From the NCBI GenBank assembly GCA_002339345.1, contig DDKM01000047.1, positions 1-16,177 on the forward strand: DNA of 16,177 nucleotides, in the 5' to 3' direction. The position numbers and the translations under genes were made by a program. The notes under the pieces were generated by a model, which was given only the letters and a program-made list of their open reading frames with translations, was not told the DNA's origin and searched no databases. The DNA comes from Firmicutes bacterium UBA2598. GTDB lineage: Bacteria; Bacillota; PH28-bin88. How positions within the stretch are numbered: position 1 is the stretch's first letter; each line of letters begins with the position of its first letter. Shown here piece by piece: positions 1-7,514 of this stretch.

Positions 1-33
1 TGCGTAAGTTTTAGAAACCAGGTGGCCAACTGA
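1..33 (+). CDS. 3' end of upstream gene (partial), coupled to fetB
   Basis: Reading from base 1, the frame encodes ten residues (CVSFRNQVAN) and stops at TGA 31-33. That stop overlaps the ATG of the next gene (TGATG), the usual sign of translational coupling inside an operon. In known operons the FetB permease is paired with the ATPase FetA, so this tail may be the end of fetA. Ten residues are too few to confirm this, and the identity is inference. Confidence 0.4.
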   Translation, partial: CVSFRNQVAN

Positions 34-779
34 TGAATCCTTTCTCCCTCTCCATGGCGGCACTGCTGGTGGTCTTTGCCATCACCATTTCCCGCTACCA
101 GCGATTGGGCCTGGAAAAGGACATCCTGGTGGGTACCCTGCGGGCAGTGATCCAGCTTCTAGCGGTGGGCTACATCCTGCATTTGGTCTTTGACCAAAAG
201 GACTGGCGGTTTACCACCCTGATGCTGCTGGTGATGGTGCTGGTGGCCGCCCAAAACGCAGCGGCCAAAGGTAAAAAAATACCCAGGGTCCTCAGTATTG
301 CCGTCCTCTCCATCTCGGCGGGTACCGGTGTCACCCTGGCTGCCCTGTTGGGTGTGGGTGTCATCAGCTACAGCCCCTGGGAAGCAATTCCCATCAGCGG
401 GATGATCGTGGGCAATGCCATGGTGGCCTGCTCCCTGGTATTCAATAATTTGAATACCACTTTGAAAGAAAGAAAGGCTGAAGTGGAGACCGCCTTGGCC
501 CTAGGGGCCACCGCCCGGCAGGCGGTGGACGGGGTGTTGCGCGGAGCGTTAAAGGCTGGCATGATCCCAACGGTGGATTCCTTGAAAACCCTGGGCATCG
601 TGCAACTGCCAGGGATGATGACCGGACTAATCCTGGCGGGGGTCAGCCCCATGGTTGCTGTACGCTACCAGATCCTGGTGGCTTTCATGCTGTCCTCCGC
701 TGTGGCCATCGCCTGTGTGACAGCTGGTCTATTAACCTACCGGCAGTTTTTCAATAAGAACCATCAGGCTCTATTTTAA
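33..779 (+). CDS. fetB: FetB/UPF0014 family ABC transporter permease (putative iron export)
   Basis: The 248-residue protein is very hydrophobic, with about seven predicted membrane helices. It carries the features of the UPF0014/FetB (YbbM) family: an N-terminal ISRYQRLGLEKDILVGTLRA segment before helix 2, a central SGMIVGNAMVACSL helix, the ERKAEVETALALGATARQA cytoplasmic loop likely to contact the ATPase, and the PGMMTGLILAG signature near residues 195-205. In E. coli, FetAB exports iron under oxidative stress; substrate here is inferred only from the family. The length matches the family (about 250-260). The start overlaps the preceding stop and has a GGTGG ribosome site at 21-25. A GC-rich hairpin follows eight bases after the stop. 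Other members have been annotated simply as 'YbbM' or metal-resistance proteins. Confidence 0.88.
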   Translation: MNPFSLSMAALLVVFAITISRYQRLGLEKDILVGTLRAVIQLLAVGYILHLVFDQKDWRFTTLMLLVMVLVAAQNAAAKGKKIPRVLSIAVLSISAGTGVTLAALLGVGVISYSPWEAIPISGMIVGNAMVACSLVFNNLNTTLKERKAEVETALALGATARQAVDGVLRGALKAGMIPTVDSLKTLGIVQLPGMMTGLILAGVSPMVAVRYQILVAFMLSSAVAIACVTAGLLTYRQFFNKNHQALF

Positions 780-786
780 CCTGCAA

Positions 787-817
787 CCTGGCGGAAACAA
801 GAATGCCCCCCGCCAGG
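787..817 (+). terminator. Hairpin after fetB, possible terminator
   Basis: CCTGGCGG (787-794) and CCGCCAGG (810-817) form a perfect 8-bp stem with a 15-base loop, beginning eight bases after the fetB stop. No T-tract follows, so a classical intrinsic terminator is not certain. Position directly downstream of the operon end is the main support. Confidence 0.4.
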
Positions 818-861
818 GAGGCTATACGTATCCTAGATATTAACTGGCAGGGTAATCTGGC

Positions 862-957
862 GTTTACTGGACAGCTTTACTAGCGCCACCTTTGCCACTC
901 CCATAATAATTGCTTTACATTATTATACTCTACTTTACTTAATATTGTCCAGTTAAC
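862..957. repeat. 96-bp element bounded by 12-bp imperfect inverted repeats
   Basis: GTTTACTGGACA (862-873) and TGTCCAGTTAAC (946-957) are inverted copies matching at 11 of 12 positions and enclosing 72 AT-rich bases. The related hexamer AACTGG also occurs at 842-847 and 962-967. The sequence lies between two converging operons and has no plausible ORF. It may be a small non-autonomous element or an eroded insertion-sequence end; no flanking target duplication is obvious. Confidence 0.35.
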
Positions 958-968
958 TACCAACTGGA
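948..968. repeat. 7-bp inverted repeat downstream of the ger operon
   Basis: TCCAGTT (948-954) and AACTGGA (962-968) can pair around a 7-base loop. The hairpin lies 27-47 bases beyond the stop of the last gene on the minus strand and could help end that transcript, but no T-tract follows. It shares its left arm with the larger 862-957 repeat, so the two structures are alternatives. Confidence 0.3.
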
Positions 969-994
969 GTTAATAAAGGGTGGGAAGCCATGTC

Positions 995-1219
995 TTATTT
1001 ACCACCTTTCCAGAGCTGTGCCGCCTGTTTGATGACATATTCGATGCCTTCGGTGGGACTGGGCAGCTTCACCCCCAGCATCAACAAAAGGCTAAGGCTG
1101 AAGGCCACCAGCCATACTGAAGTAAAGGCAGCCAGCTCCCGCCATAATTTTTCCCGGACCAGGCCTGGGACTTCGTAAAGGGCTATGGCCCCAAAGGTAA
1201 CCACCAGCAAAAAAACCAT
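995..1219 (-). CDS. Small two-helix membrane protein after gerC
   Basis: This predicted 74-residue protein has two hydrophobic segments, about residues 1-14 (MVFLLVVTFGAIAL) and 30-50 (LAAFTSVWLVAFSLSLLLMLG), joined by a charged loop, and a short polar C-terminus. I chose ATG at 1219 because GGGGGA lies about ten bases upstream; a longer reading would start at TTG 1249 and run through that ribosome site. It follows gerC on the same strand with a 72-bp gap and is probably the fourth gene of the germination operon. Small membrane proteins (GerD-like or 'GerX' accessory subunits) occur near ger operons in spore formers, but I do not recognise a named family. A role in receptor assembly is inference from position. 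Confidence 0.65.
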   Translation of the reverse strand: MVFLLVVTFGAIALYEVPGLVREKLWRELAAFTSVWLVAFSLSLLLMLGVKLPSPTEGIEYVIKQAAQLWKGGK

Positions 1220-1291
1220 ATTTCCATCTTCCCCCAGCAAGTCAGGCAAGTGTTTGGTTTAAGCAGCCCGAACCGGCTCCTGTGACGGCGT

Positions 1292-2470
1292 TTACTTGGG
1301 CGGATTGTATTTGGTTATCAGGCCTACCCGGCGTAGTTTGGCGGTGATCTTAACTTCCACCGCTACTGTAGGCAGGAGGTCCCGCCAGTTGTCCTTCATC
1401 TCCCGCCATTCCCTCGGATATTTGCGCCGGAAAGCCTCGCCGAAACCGAAGATGTCCACCGCCCATTCCTCCTGGGCTTTCTTTAACACAGCTCTGATTT
1501 CCCTTTCAATAACCTCAGCTTTGCGTTTTTCTAAGGAAGTCCAAAGCTCCGGTTTGGTAAAGTCACCAAAGGCCATCTGTTCACCCAGGTTACCCTCTTC
1601 CTCAATTTCGATGGTCATGGTCAGGTAGCCGTCCTTGATCTCCGGCTTCAGCTTGCTGCTGGCGCGGATGATTTCCAGGCTCACTTTCCCTTCTGCCGGT
1701 CCGGGAGCGGGGACCACGATAATGCCGCTCCGCACTTCCCCCAGGATCCACATGAGCCCCCTGGTTTCGTCAGAGTCTAACCAGCCCATCAGCCGGTCCT
1801 TCCGGAAAACCGCCGTTTCGGTGAGCTTCAACCGCTTTTTCCCCTCGCCTGCACCCACCAGCTCAATCCCTGTGGCAAAGGGGTCTCGACCCGTACCGCC
1901 TAACATTTTCCGGAATTCATATAAACGGATGCCCACCACCTTGGAAGTGGCAATTCTGGCTTTAACCAGTTTTTCTATGGATTCGGCGGTTATTTTCTCC
2001 AGCTCCCCCTCAGCCGATATGATGTCTTTGGCCTGGCCTCTGGCGATGAGCACCCACATCAGTTCCCTGGGTTCATGGTCCCGGTCAATGAAGTCCAGCA
2101 GGGGAGAAATACCCGCCCGGGCCGTTTCTTCGCCGATTACAAGGGCTTTGCAGTGGGGCCAGAACAACTTCCGTTCGGCCTGCAGGGCAAAGTTCCGGAC
2201 GGCATCGAAAACCGTTGCCCCGGTGGAGGTAAATACGGCTACCGCCGGCTGCCCGCCTCCACCTCCTCCTTGTCCCGGGGGTTTGATCTCACCCGGCTTG
2301 GCAACTTGCACGGTAACGCTGATGCGGCCGCCCGGCCCCCCATCGATGCCCGCCGCCATGACAGTGGCGAGGGTATCAATTTCCCGCCGGTTCCAGCAGC
2401 CGGTTATCACTAAAGATACCAGCACCAGGAGCCCTATCACCATGGCTGCCACCAGTTTTGGGTACTTCAC
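1292..2470 (-). CDS. gerC: Ger(x)C family germinant receptor lipoprotein
   Basis: This 392-residue lipoprotein is the C subunit of a GerA-type germinant receptor. Residues 1-24 are a lipoprotein signal peptide ending in the lipobox VITGC, so Cys25 should be lipidated and anchor the protein on the outer face of the spore inner membrane. The following WNRREIDTLA (26-35) is a hallmark of GerC proteins, and the RDHEPRELMWVLIARG segment near residues 131-146 and the C-terminal GFGEAFRRKYPREW motif also fit. The GTG start overlaps the gerB stop by four bases (GTGA), with GGGAG upstream, so the two are translationally coupled. An unusual glycine run (68-73, flanked by prolines) interrupts the N-terminal domain. 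Length agrees with the family. Confidence 0.92.
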   Translation of the reverse strand: MKYPKLVAAMVIGLLVLVSLVITGCWNRREIDTLATVMAAGIDGGPGGRISVTVQVAKPGEIKPPGQGGGGGGQPAVAVFTSTGATVFDAVRNFALQAERKLFWPHCKALVIGEETARAGISPLLDFIDRDHEPRELMWVLIARGQAKDIISAEGELEKITAESIEKLVKARIATSKVVGIRLYEFRKMLGGTGRDPFATGIELVGAGEGKKRLKLTETAVFRKDRLMGWLDSDETRGLMWILGEVRSGIIVVPAPGPAEGKVSLEIIRASSKLKPEIKDGYLTMTIEIEEEGNLGEQMAFGDFTKPELWTSLEKRKAEVIEREIRAVLKKAQEEWAVDIFGFGEAFRRKYPREWREMKDNWRDLLPTVAVEVKITAKLRRVGLITKYNPPK

Positions 2471-3570
2471 GGCTGCTTCACTCCCTTTTTGGTCACCATG
2501 GCAACCACCAGCAAAAACAGCGGAATGCCGCTGATAAAAACCAGGGCATAGGGTGTCCAGATTTGATACTGGATGATCCGGTACAAAGCCGGCAGGCTGT
2601 CAAACAACCAGATGGATAAAACCACCAGCAGGGCGCCTACAGGGAGAACCAGGGGGCGATAGGTTTTGAGGCCCATTAGCTGGCTTAAACCCAGCGCCGC
2701 CAGGTAATAGTAAAGGGAAACCTTGATGAAAACGCCCATGAGCCAGATCCCCAGGTGGGTGCCCTCGATGCGCTCGATGATATCGGCGAGGCTGATGAGG
2801 CGGGTGAGGGACATAAAGGGAAAGGTATAGGTCTGGGCCTGGGCAGGGCCTAAGACCGCGATGACGGCCAGGATGATTATCACAAAAAATGCGGTAAAGA
2901 CAGCTACGGTATAAAGCATTATTTTCCAGACCACCCCTGGTTTGGCCATATTCAGGTGGGGCAGTACCATGACCAGGGCCAGAATTTCCACCAGCCTGGA
3001 CGAAGTGGTGAAAGCGCCATGCAATACGGGGCTCAGGCCCTCTTCCATTACCGGCAGCAGGGCTTTAACGTCCGCCTCTTTCGATACCAGAACCACTACC
3101 ATGATGATTGACCCCGCGATTACCGGAAAGATGATATCCGCCATCCGGGCCATCACTTCCAGGCCGTTGCGCACGGCGGAAGCCGCAATTACCGCCATAA
3201 ACAGGAGAAAGGCCGACAGCGGAGTCTCGGGCATAGGCACCGAAGTCATATACTCCCCTGATAACCGGAGACACGTGGCGCCAACCTGGAGGAAAAACCA
3301 GACATAAAGCAGGCCGATCACCGCCCCTGCCCTACCCAGCAGTAACCGGCTACACTGGATGAGATTGTGGCCGGGGAAGCGCAGGACCAGGAGCAATGGG
3401 GGGGTGATGATGACCATGGTCGGGACCGCCGCAAGCAGTCCTGCCAGCCAGACATCCTGGTTGGCGGGAGGTGCGCTTAAGTCAGGCAAGGCGGTGAGGG
3501 GAATGGTCAGTCGGCTGATGACCAGGATGAAAATGGCCTGCCTGGGGGTAATCTTGCCACCTTCCAACAC
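2467..3570 (-). CDS. gerB: GerAB/ArcD/ProY family germination permease
   Basis: This is a 367-residue integral membrane protein with about ten helices, the B subunit of a GerA-type receptor and a distant relative of amino acid/polyamine permeases. The N-terminal GKITPRQAIFILVISRL, with the first helix straight after it, is typical. Later features are the ANQDVWLAGLLAAVPTMVI second helix and the WTPYALVFISGIPLFLLV final helix. In Bacillus relatives the B subunit binds the germinant, but the ligand cannot be read from the sequence. The GTG start at 3570 follows a GGAGGGAGGG ribosome site and lies 20 bases after the gerA stop. The 3' end overlaps gerC. The length matches the family. Confidence 0.92.
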   Translation of the reverse strand: MLEGGKITPRQAIFILVISRLTIPLTALPDLSAPPANQDVWLAGLLAAVPTMVIITPPLLLVLRFPGHNLIQCSRLLLGRAGAVIGLLYVWFFLQVGATCLRLSGEYMTSVPMPETPLSAFLLFMAVIAASAVRNGLEVMARMADIIFPVIAGSIIMVVVLVSKEADVKALLPVMEEGLSPVLHGAFTTSSRLVEILALVMVLPHLNMAKPGVVWKIMLYTVAVFTAFFVIIILAVIAVLGPAQAQTYTFPFMSLTRLISLADIIERIEGTHLGIWLMGVFIKVSLYYYLAALGLSQLMGLKTYRPLVLPVGALLVVLSIWLFDSLPALYRIIQYQIWTPYALVFISGIPLFLLVVAMVTKKGVKQP

Positions 3571-3590
3571 TTGCCCTCCCTCCTTCCCTT

Positions 3591-5213
3591 TTACTCATGG
3601 AATTGTTCCTTGGCGGCATCGGCTGGAGGATCGGGTTTTTGTCCCGGTGTTTGCCGTACCGGGTTATGCCACCCAAGCGTCCGGGGCCGCCGCACCATGG
3701 CCCACCAGGGCGCCCGCACCAGCACGTCTTTAAGATCCTGAACGGTCAGCGGCCCCAGGGGCGAGAAAAAGGGTACACCGAAGGACCGCAAGGAACACAG
3801 GTGGATAAGCAGGCCGAGCAAACCTACCATTATACCGAATTGGCCCATGGCGCCCGCCAGGGCCAGCAGGATTAACCTGATTATAGAGGCAGCATCGCTC
3901 TGTGCCGATACCACGAAACCGGCAATGGCTGTAAGGGCCACCACAATCACCATTGATGACCCGATCAGCCCCGCCGCTACCGCCATTTCTCCGATGACCA
4001 GCGCCCCCACGATGCTGATGGCCTGGCCCACCGGGCGGGGAAGGCGGACCCCGGCCTCCCGCAGAATTTCGAAAATGATACCCATCATCAGGGCTTCCAC
4101 CACCGCCGGGAAGGGAATGCCTTCCCGGGCGGCGGCAACGGTTAAAAACAAGGGGGTAGGAATCATTTCCTGATGGAAAGTGGTCAAGGTTACGTATGCT
4201 GCCGGGGAGGCTATCGTCAGCAAAAAGGCCAGGAACCTGATCCACCTGATCAGGGTGGCGTAATAAGGACGGGAATAGTAGTCCTCGGCAACCAGAAAGG
4301 ACTCGATGAAAAGGCAAGGTACCGTCAACACAAAGGGGGTGCCGTCCACAAGGATCGCCACCCGGCCTTCCAGCAGCTTGGCGGCCACCACATCGGGCTT
4401 TTCGGTGTTCCCTACGGTGGCAAAGGGGGAAAAGGGGGCGTCTTCGATGTATTCCTCCAGGTAACCGCTTTCCAGTACTCCGTCGATGTCAATATCCTTC
4501 AGCCGCCGCCTGACCTCCTCCACCACCTTGTCATTGGCCACACCCTTCAGATAGGCAACCGCCACATCGGTCCGGGTCTGGCGGCCGATTTTCATGGTTT
4601 CGATTTTCAGGTTGGAATTTTTGATTTTACGCCTTAACAGGGAGGTGTTGGTGCGCAGGGTTTCGGTAAAACCCTCCCGGGGTCCCCGCACCACCATTTC
4701 GGTATCCGGTTGCTCGACCCCCCGGGTCTCCCAGCCGCGGATGCCGGCCAGTAATGCGGCGCTATAGCCATCAATAAAGACTGCCGTATCACCGGACAGC
4801 ACACCTTCCATGACGCGATCAAAATCGGCGATCTCTTTCACGTCGGCGATGGTCAGGGTGGAGTCCCGGATCATTTCCTGCACCCGTTGCCGGTTGAGCC
4901 CCTGGTTGGGAATGGAGATCCGGGCGTCCAGCATCAGGGGTTTGAGCAAGTTCTGGTGCAGGAGGGTCTTGTCCACCATACCGTCCACAAAGACCACAAA
5001 GGCCCGTACCTGCTCGCCTATGCCGATCTTGAACTCCCGGATGACAATATCGGCGCAGTCGCTGAACACCGCCCTGACCCGGTCCAGGTTGGCGGTTAAG
5101 CTGACGGATACCGGCTTTCCCGGTGGATAATGCGAGCCGCTGGACAGGCTCTGGCTTTCTGCCTGGCGTTTATGCAAATATACCTTTATTTTCCTGGCGA
5201 TTTTACCGAACAC
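3591..5213 (-). CDS. gerA: GerA family spore germination receptor A subunit
   Basis: This 540-residue protein is the A subunit of a spore germinant receptor. Residues 1 to about 310 form a soluble N-terminal region that includes the conserved VVRGPREGF motif (174-182) and the RTNTSLLRRKIKN segment. Membrane helices follow at about 324-345, 367-385, 397-417, 421-437 and 444-470, with the family signature REAGVRLPRPVGQAISIVGA (385-404). A cytoplasmic proline-rich tail ends the protein. I accept the GTG start at 5213 because AGGGG lies nine bases upstream; an ATG seven bases before it is out of frame and too close to that site. It is first in the gerABC operon. Expression in the forespore under sigma-G is expected for the family, but I could not find a clear promoter. 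Confidence 0.94.
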   Translation of the reverse strand: MFGKIARKIKVYLHKRQAESQSLSSGSHYPPGKPVSVSLTANLDRVRAVFSDCADIVIREFKIGIGEQVRAFVVFVDGMVDKTLLHQNLLKPLMLDARISIPNQGLNRQRVQEMIRDSTLTIADVKEIADFDRVMEGVLSGDTAVFIDGYSAALLAGIRGWETRGVEQPDTEMVVRGPREGFTETLRTNTSLLRRKIKNSNLKIETMKIGRQTRTDVAVAYLKGVANDKVVEEVRRRLKDIDIDGVLESGYLEEYIEDAPFSPFATVGNTEKPDVVAAKLLEGRVAILVDGTPFVLTVPCLFIESFLVAEDYYSRPYYATLIRWIRFLAFLLTIASPAAYVTLTTFHQEMIPTPLFLTVAAAREGIPFPAVVEALMMGIIFEILREAGVRLPRPVGQAISIVGALVIGEMAVAAGLIGSSMVIVVALTAIAGFVVSAQSDAASIIRLILLALAGAMGQFGIMVGLLGLLIHLCSLRSFGVPFFSPLGPLTVQDLKDVLVRAPWWAMVRRPRTLGWHNPVRQTPGQKPDPPADAAKEQFHE

Positions 5214-5302
5214 CTGGCATAACCCCTATTTCTTTCAATCGCTAAAGCCTAATTTGCCCAAATTGGTAAATATCTACCCAAGAAACAAATGGCTTGATCC
5301 CC

Positions 5303-5328
5303 AAAAAAAAACCCCCGCCTGGGGGACC
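5303..5328 (-). terminator. Intrinsic terminator of uvrB
   Basis: On the minus strand CCCCC (5325-5321), loop AGGC and GGGGG (5316-5312) form a compact stem followed directly by nine T residues (5311-5303). It starts 19 bases after the uvrB stop and precedes gerA, so it should separate the repair gene from the germination operon. Confidence 0.85.
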
Positions 5329-5346
5329 CTGTCTAAGAGAACTGCT

Positions 5347-7377
5347 TTACATGCACTGATTTTGCTTTACTTCCTGTTGCCCATTTAACAACGATGGCAA
5401 TGCTTTTGAGCCTTTCAATTCCAGAATGATGTCCCGCAGCACCGCCGCCCGCTCAAATTCCAACAGCCTGGCGGCTTCCCGCATTTCCTTCTCCAGGGAG
5501 GAGATGTAGGCCTTCAGTTCCTCCTTACCCATGGCCCGGACATCCTTTTTGGTCAGGTACTGGCCGGCAGTTTCCGCCACCTTGGTGGCCTCGATGACAT
5601 CCCGGACCCCCTTTTGCACCGTCTGGGGGGTAATGCCGTGCTGCCGGTTGAACTCTATCTGCATGGTACGGCGGCGGTTTGTTTCATCTATAGCCCGCCG
5701 CATGGAGTCAGTGATGGTATCGGCGTACATGATGACCATGCCCTCCACATTGCGGGCGGCCCGGCCGGTGGTCTGGATGAGGGACCGCTCCGAGCGTAAG
5801 AAACCCTCCTTATCCGCATCCAGGATGGCCACCAGGGCTACCTCCGGCAGATCCAACCCCTCCCGCAGCAGGTTAATCCCCACCAGCACATCAAATTCAC
5901 CCAGGCGCAGGCCCCGGATGATCTGCATCCTTTCCAGGGTGTTGATGTCCGAGTGCATGTAGCGCACCCGCACACCCATTTCCCGCAGGTAATCAGTCAG
6001 GTCCTCCGCCATGCGCTTGGTCAGGGTGGTGACCAGTACCCGCTGGTTCCTTTCCACCCGTAAGCGGATTTCGTGCAAAAGATCATCGATCTGTCCCCGG
6101 GTGGGCCGCACCTCGATGACGGGATCCACCAGTCCGGTGGGCCGGATGATCTGTTCCACCACCTGCTGGCTCTTTTTTAACTCATAGGAGCCCGGTGTGG
6201 CGGAAACATAAATGGTCTGCCCCACCCGTACCTCGAATTCCTGGAAGGTCAGCGGCCGGTTGTCCAGGGCGGAGGGCAGCCGGAACCCGTGTTCCACCAG
6301 GGTGGTTTTACGAGAACGGTCACCCTCGTACATCCCGCCGATCTGGGGCACCGTGACATGGGATTCATCAATGACCAGCAGAAAATCTGCCGGGAAGTAG
6401 TCAATGAGGGTATATGGAGGCTCACCGGGTTGACGGCCGGTCAGGTGGCGGGAGTAATTTTCAATCCCGCTGCAAAACCCCACCTCCCGCATCATCTCCA
6501 GGTCATAGCGGGTGCGCTGTTCCAGCCGTTGGGCTTCCAGGAGCTTCCCCTGGTCCCGCAGTTCCCGCAAGCGCTGTTCCAGTTCCTCCTCAATTGAGGC
6601 GATGGCCCGACGCATGTTTTCCGCATCGGTGACATAGTGGCTGGCCGGGAATACCGCCACATGGTGGCGCTGGCCCAGGAACTCGCCGGTCAGGGTATCG
6701 ATTTCCAGGATCCTTTCCACCTCGTCACCGAACATTTCCACCCGCACCGCCCGCTCGGTGAAGGAGGCCGGGAAGATTTCCAGCACATCCCCCCGCACCC
6801 GGAAGGTGTTCCTGCGGAAGTCATGATCATTACGGCTGTACTGGATATCTACCAGTTTACGTAAGATCCAGTCCCGGTCGTATTCCTGGCCCACCCGCAG
6901 GGACAGCACCAGGTCCCGGTAGTCCTCCGGCGAGCCCAGCCCGTAAATGCAGGAAACACTGGCTACGATGATGACATCCCGCCGTTCAAAGAGGGCGGTG
7001 GTAGCAGAATGGCGTAGTTTGTCAATCTCGTCATTGACGGAACTGTCCTTCTCGATATAGGTATCGGTATGGGGGATATAGGCCTCTGGCTGGTAGTAAT
7101 CATAATAGCTGACAAAATACTCCACGGCGTTGTCCGGAAAAAACTCCTTGAACTCGCTGCATAACTGGGCGGCCAGGGTCTTGTTGGGGGCGATGACCAG
7201 GGTGGGCCGCTGTACTTCCTGGATGACATTGGCCATGGTGTAGGTCTTGCCGCTGCCGGTGATGCCCAACAGTACCTGGTCCTTCAGTCCCCGGTACAGG
7301 CCGTCCACCAGCTGAGCGATGGCCTTGGGCTGGTCCCCTTTGGGCCGGTATTCGGATTTCAACACAAACTCCGGCAT
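5347..7377 (-). CDS. uvrB: Excinuclease ABC subunit B
   Basis: UvrB is the damage-verifying helicase-like subunit of nucleotide excision repair; it receives lesions from UvrA and recruits UvrC. The 676-residue length is typical. Visible elements are the Walker A motif GITGSGKT (38-45), the DNA-threading beta-hairpin region YYDYYQPEAYIP (91-102), the Walker B motif DESH (337-340), helicase motifs V/VI in GINLLREGLDLPE and QTTGRAARN, and the C-terminal UVR domain that contacts UvrC. I start at ATG 7377 (MPEFVLKSEY) because GGAGGGG lies six bases upstream; ATG 7398 would put seven unrelated residues in front and overlap that site. uvrA, often the next gene, is absent: a terminator and the ger operon follow instead. 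No LexA-type site was found upstream. Confidence 0.98.
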   Translation of the reverse strand: MPEFVLKSEYRPKGDQPKAIAQLVDGLYRGLKDQVLLGITGSGKTYTMANVIQEVQRPTLVIAPNKTLAAQLCSEFKEFFPDNAVEYFVSYYDYYQPEAYIPHTDTYIEKDSSVNDEIDKLRHSATTALFERRDVIIVASVSCIYGLGSPEDYRDLVLSLRVGQEYDRDWILRKLVDIQYSRNDHDFRRNTFRVRGDVLEIFPASFTERAVRVEMFGDEVERILEIDTLTGEFLGQRHHVAVFPASHYVTDAENMRRAIASIEEELEQRLRELRDQGKLLEAQRLEQRTRYDLEMMREVGFCSGIENYSRHLTGRQPGEPPYTLIDYFPADFLLVIDESHVTVPQIGGMYEGDRSRKTTLVEHGFRLPSALDNRPLTFQEFEVRVGQTIYVSATPGSYELKKSQQVVEQIIRPTGLVDPVIEVRPTRGQIDDLLHEIRLRVERNQRVLVTTLTKRMAEDLTDYLREMGVRVRYMHSDINTLERMQIIRGLRLGEFDVLVGINLLREGLDLPEVALVAILDADKEGFLRSERSLIQTTGRAARNVEGMVIMYADTITDSMRRAIDETNRRRTMQIEFNRQHGITPQTVQKGVRDVIEATKVAETAGQYLTKKDVRAMGKEELKAYISSLEKEMREAARLLEFERAAVLRDIILELKGSKALPSLLNGQQEVKQNQCM

Positions 7378-7476
7378 CCAATTCCCCTCCAAACACATTA
7401 TTGCAGCATATCCCTGGTTGGACTAGGTTTCCCACCATGCAGCTATCTAAAGCACGTGATTCCTGAACGAGCCGTT

Positions 7477-7500
7477 ACACAAGGGTGTAAACCCATGTAT
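7477..7500. repeat. Imperfect hairpin between ychF and uvrB
   Basis: ACACAAGGGT (7477-7486) and ACCCATGTAT (7491-7500) pair around a 4-base loop with one mismatch and one wobble on the minus strand. It begins 15 bases after the ychF stop. No T-tract follows in that direction, so termination or attenuation before uvrB is only possible. The remaining 137-bp gap shows nothing else convincing. Confidence 0.3.
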
Positions 7501-7514
7501 TAGATTCGCATTAG

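Noticed and set aside
1635..2534. 299-codon open frame on the plus strand
   Set aside because: It lies antisense to gerC, is low-complexity in character (Ser/Pro/Arg rich) and matches no family; it is a by-product of gerC codon use.
5214..5300. Forespore (sigma-F/G-like) promoter ahead of gerA
   Set aside because: A GGGCAAATTA sequence is loosely similar to a -10 box, but no acceptable -35 partner was found at the right distance.
7378..7514. LexA/SOS box upstream of uvrB
   Set aside because: Only an isolated GTTC half-site is present; no CGAAC-N4-GTTCG-like palindrome was seen.
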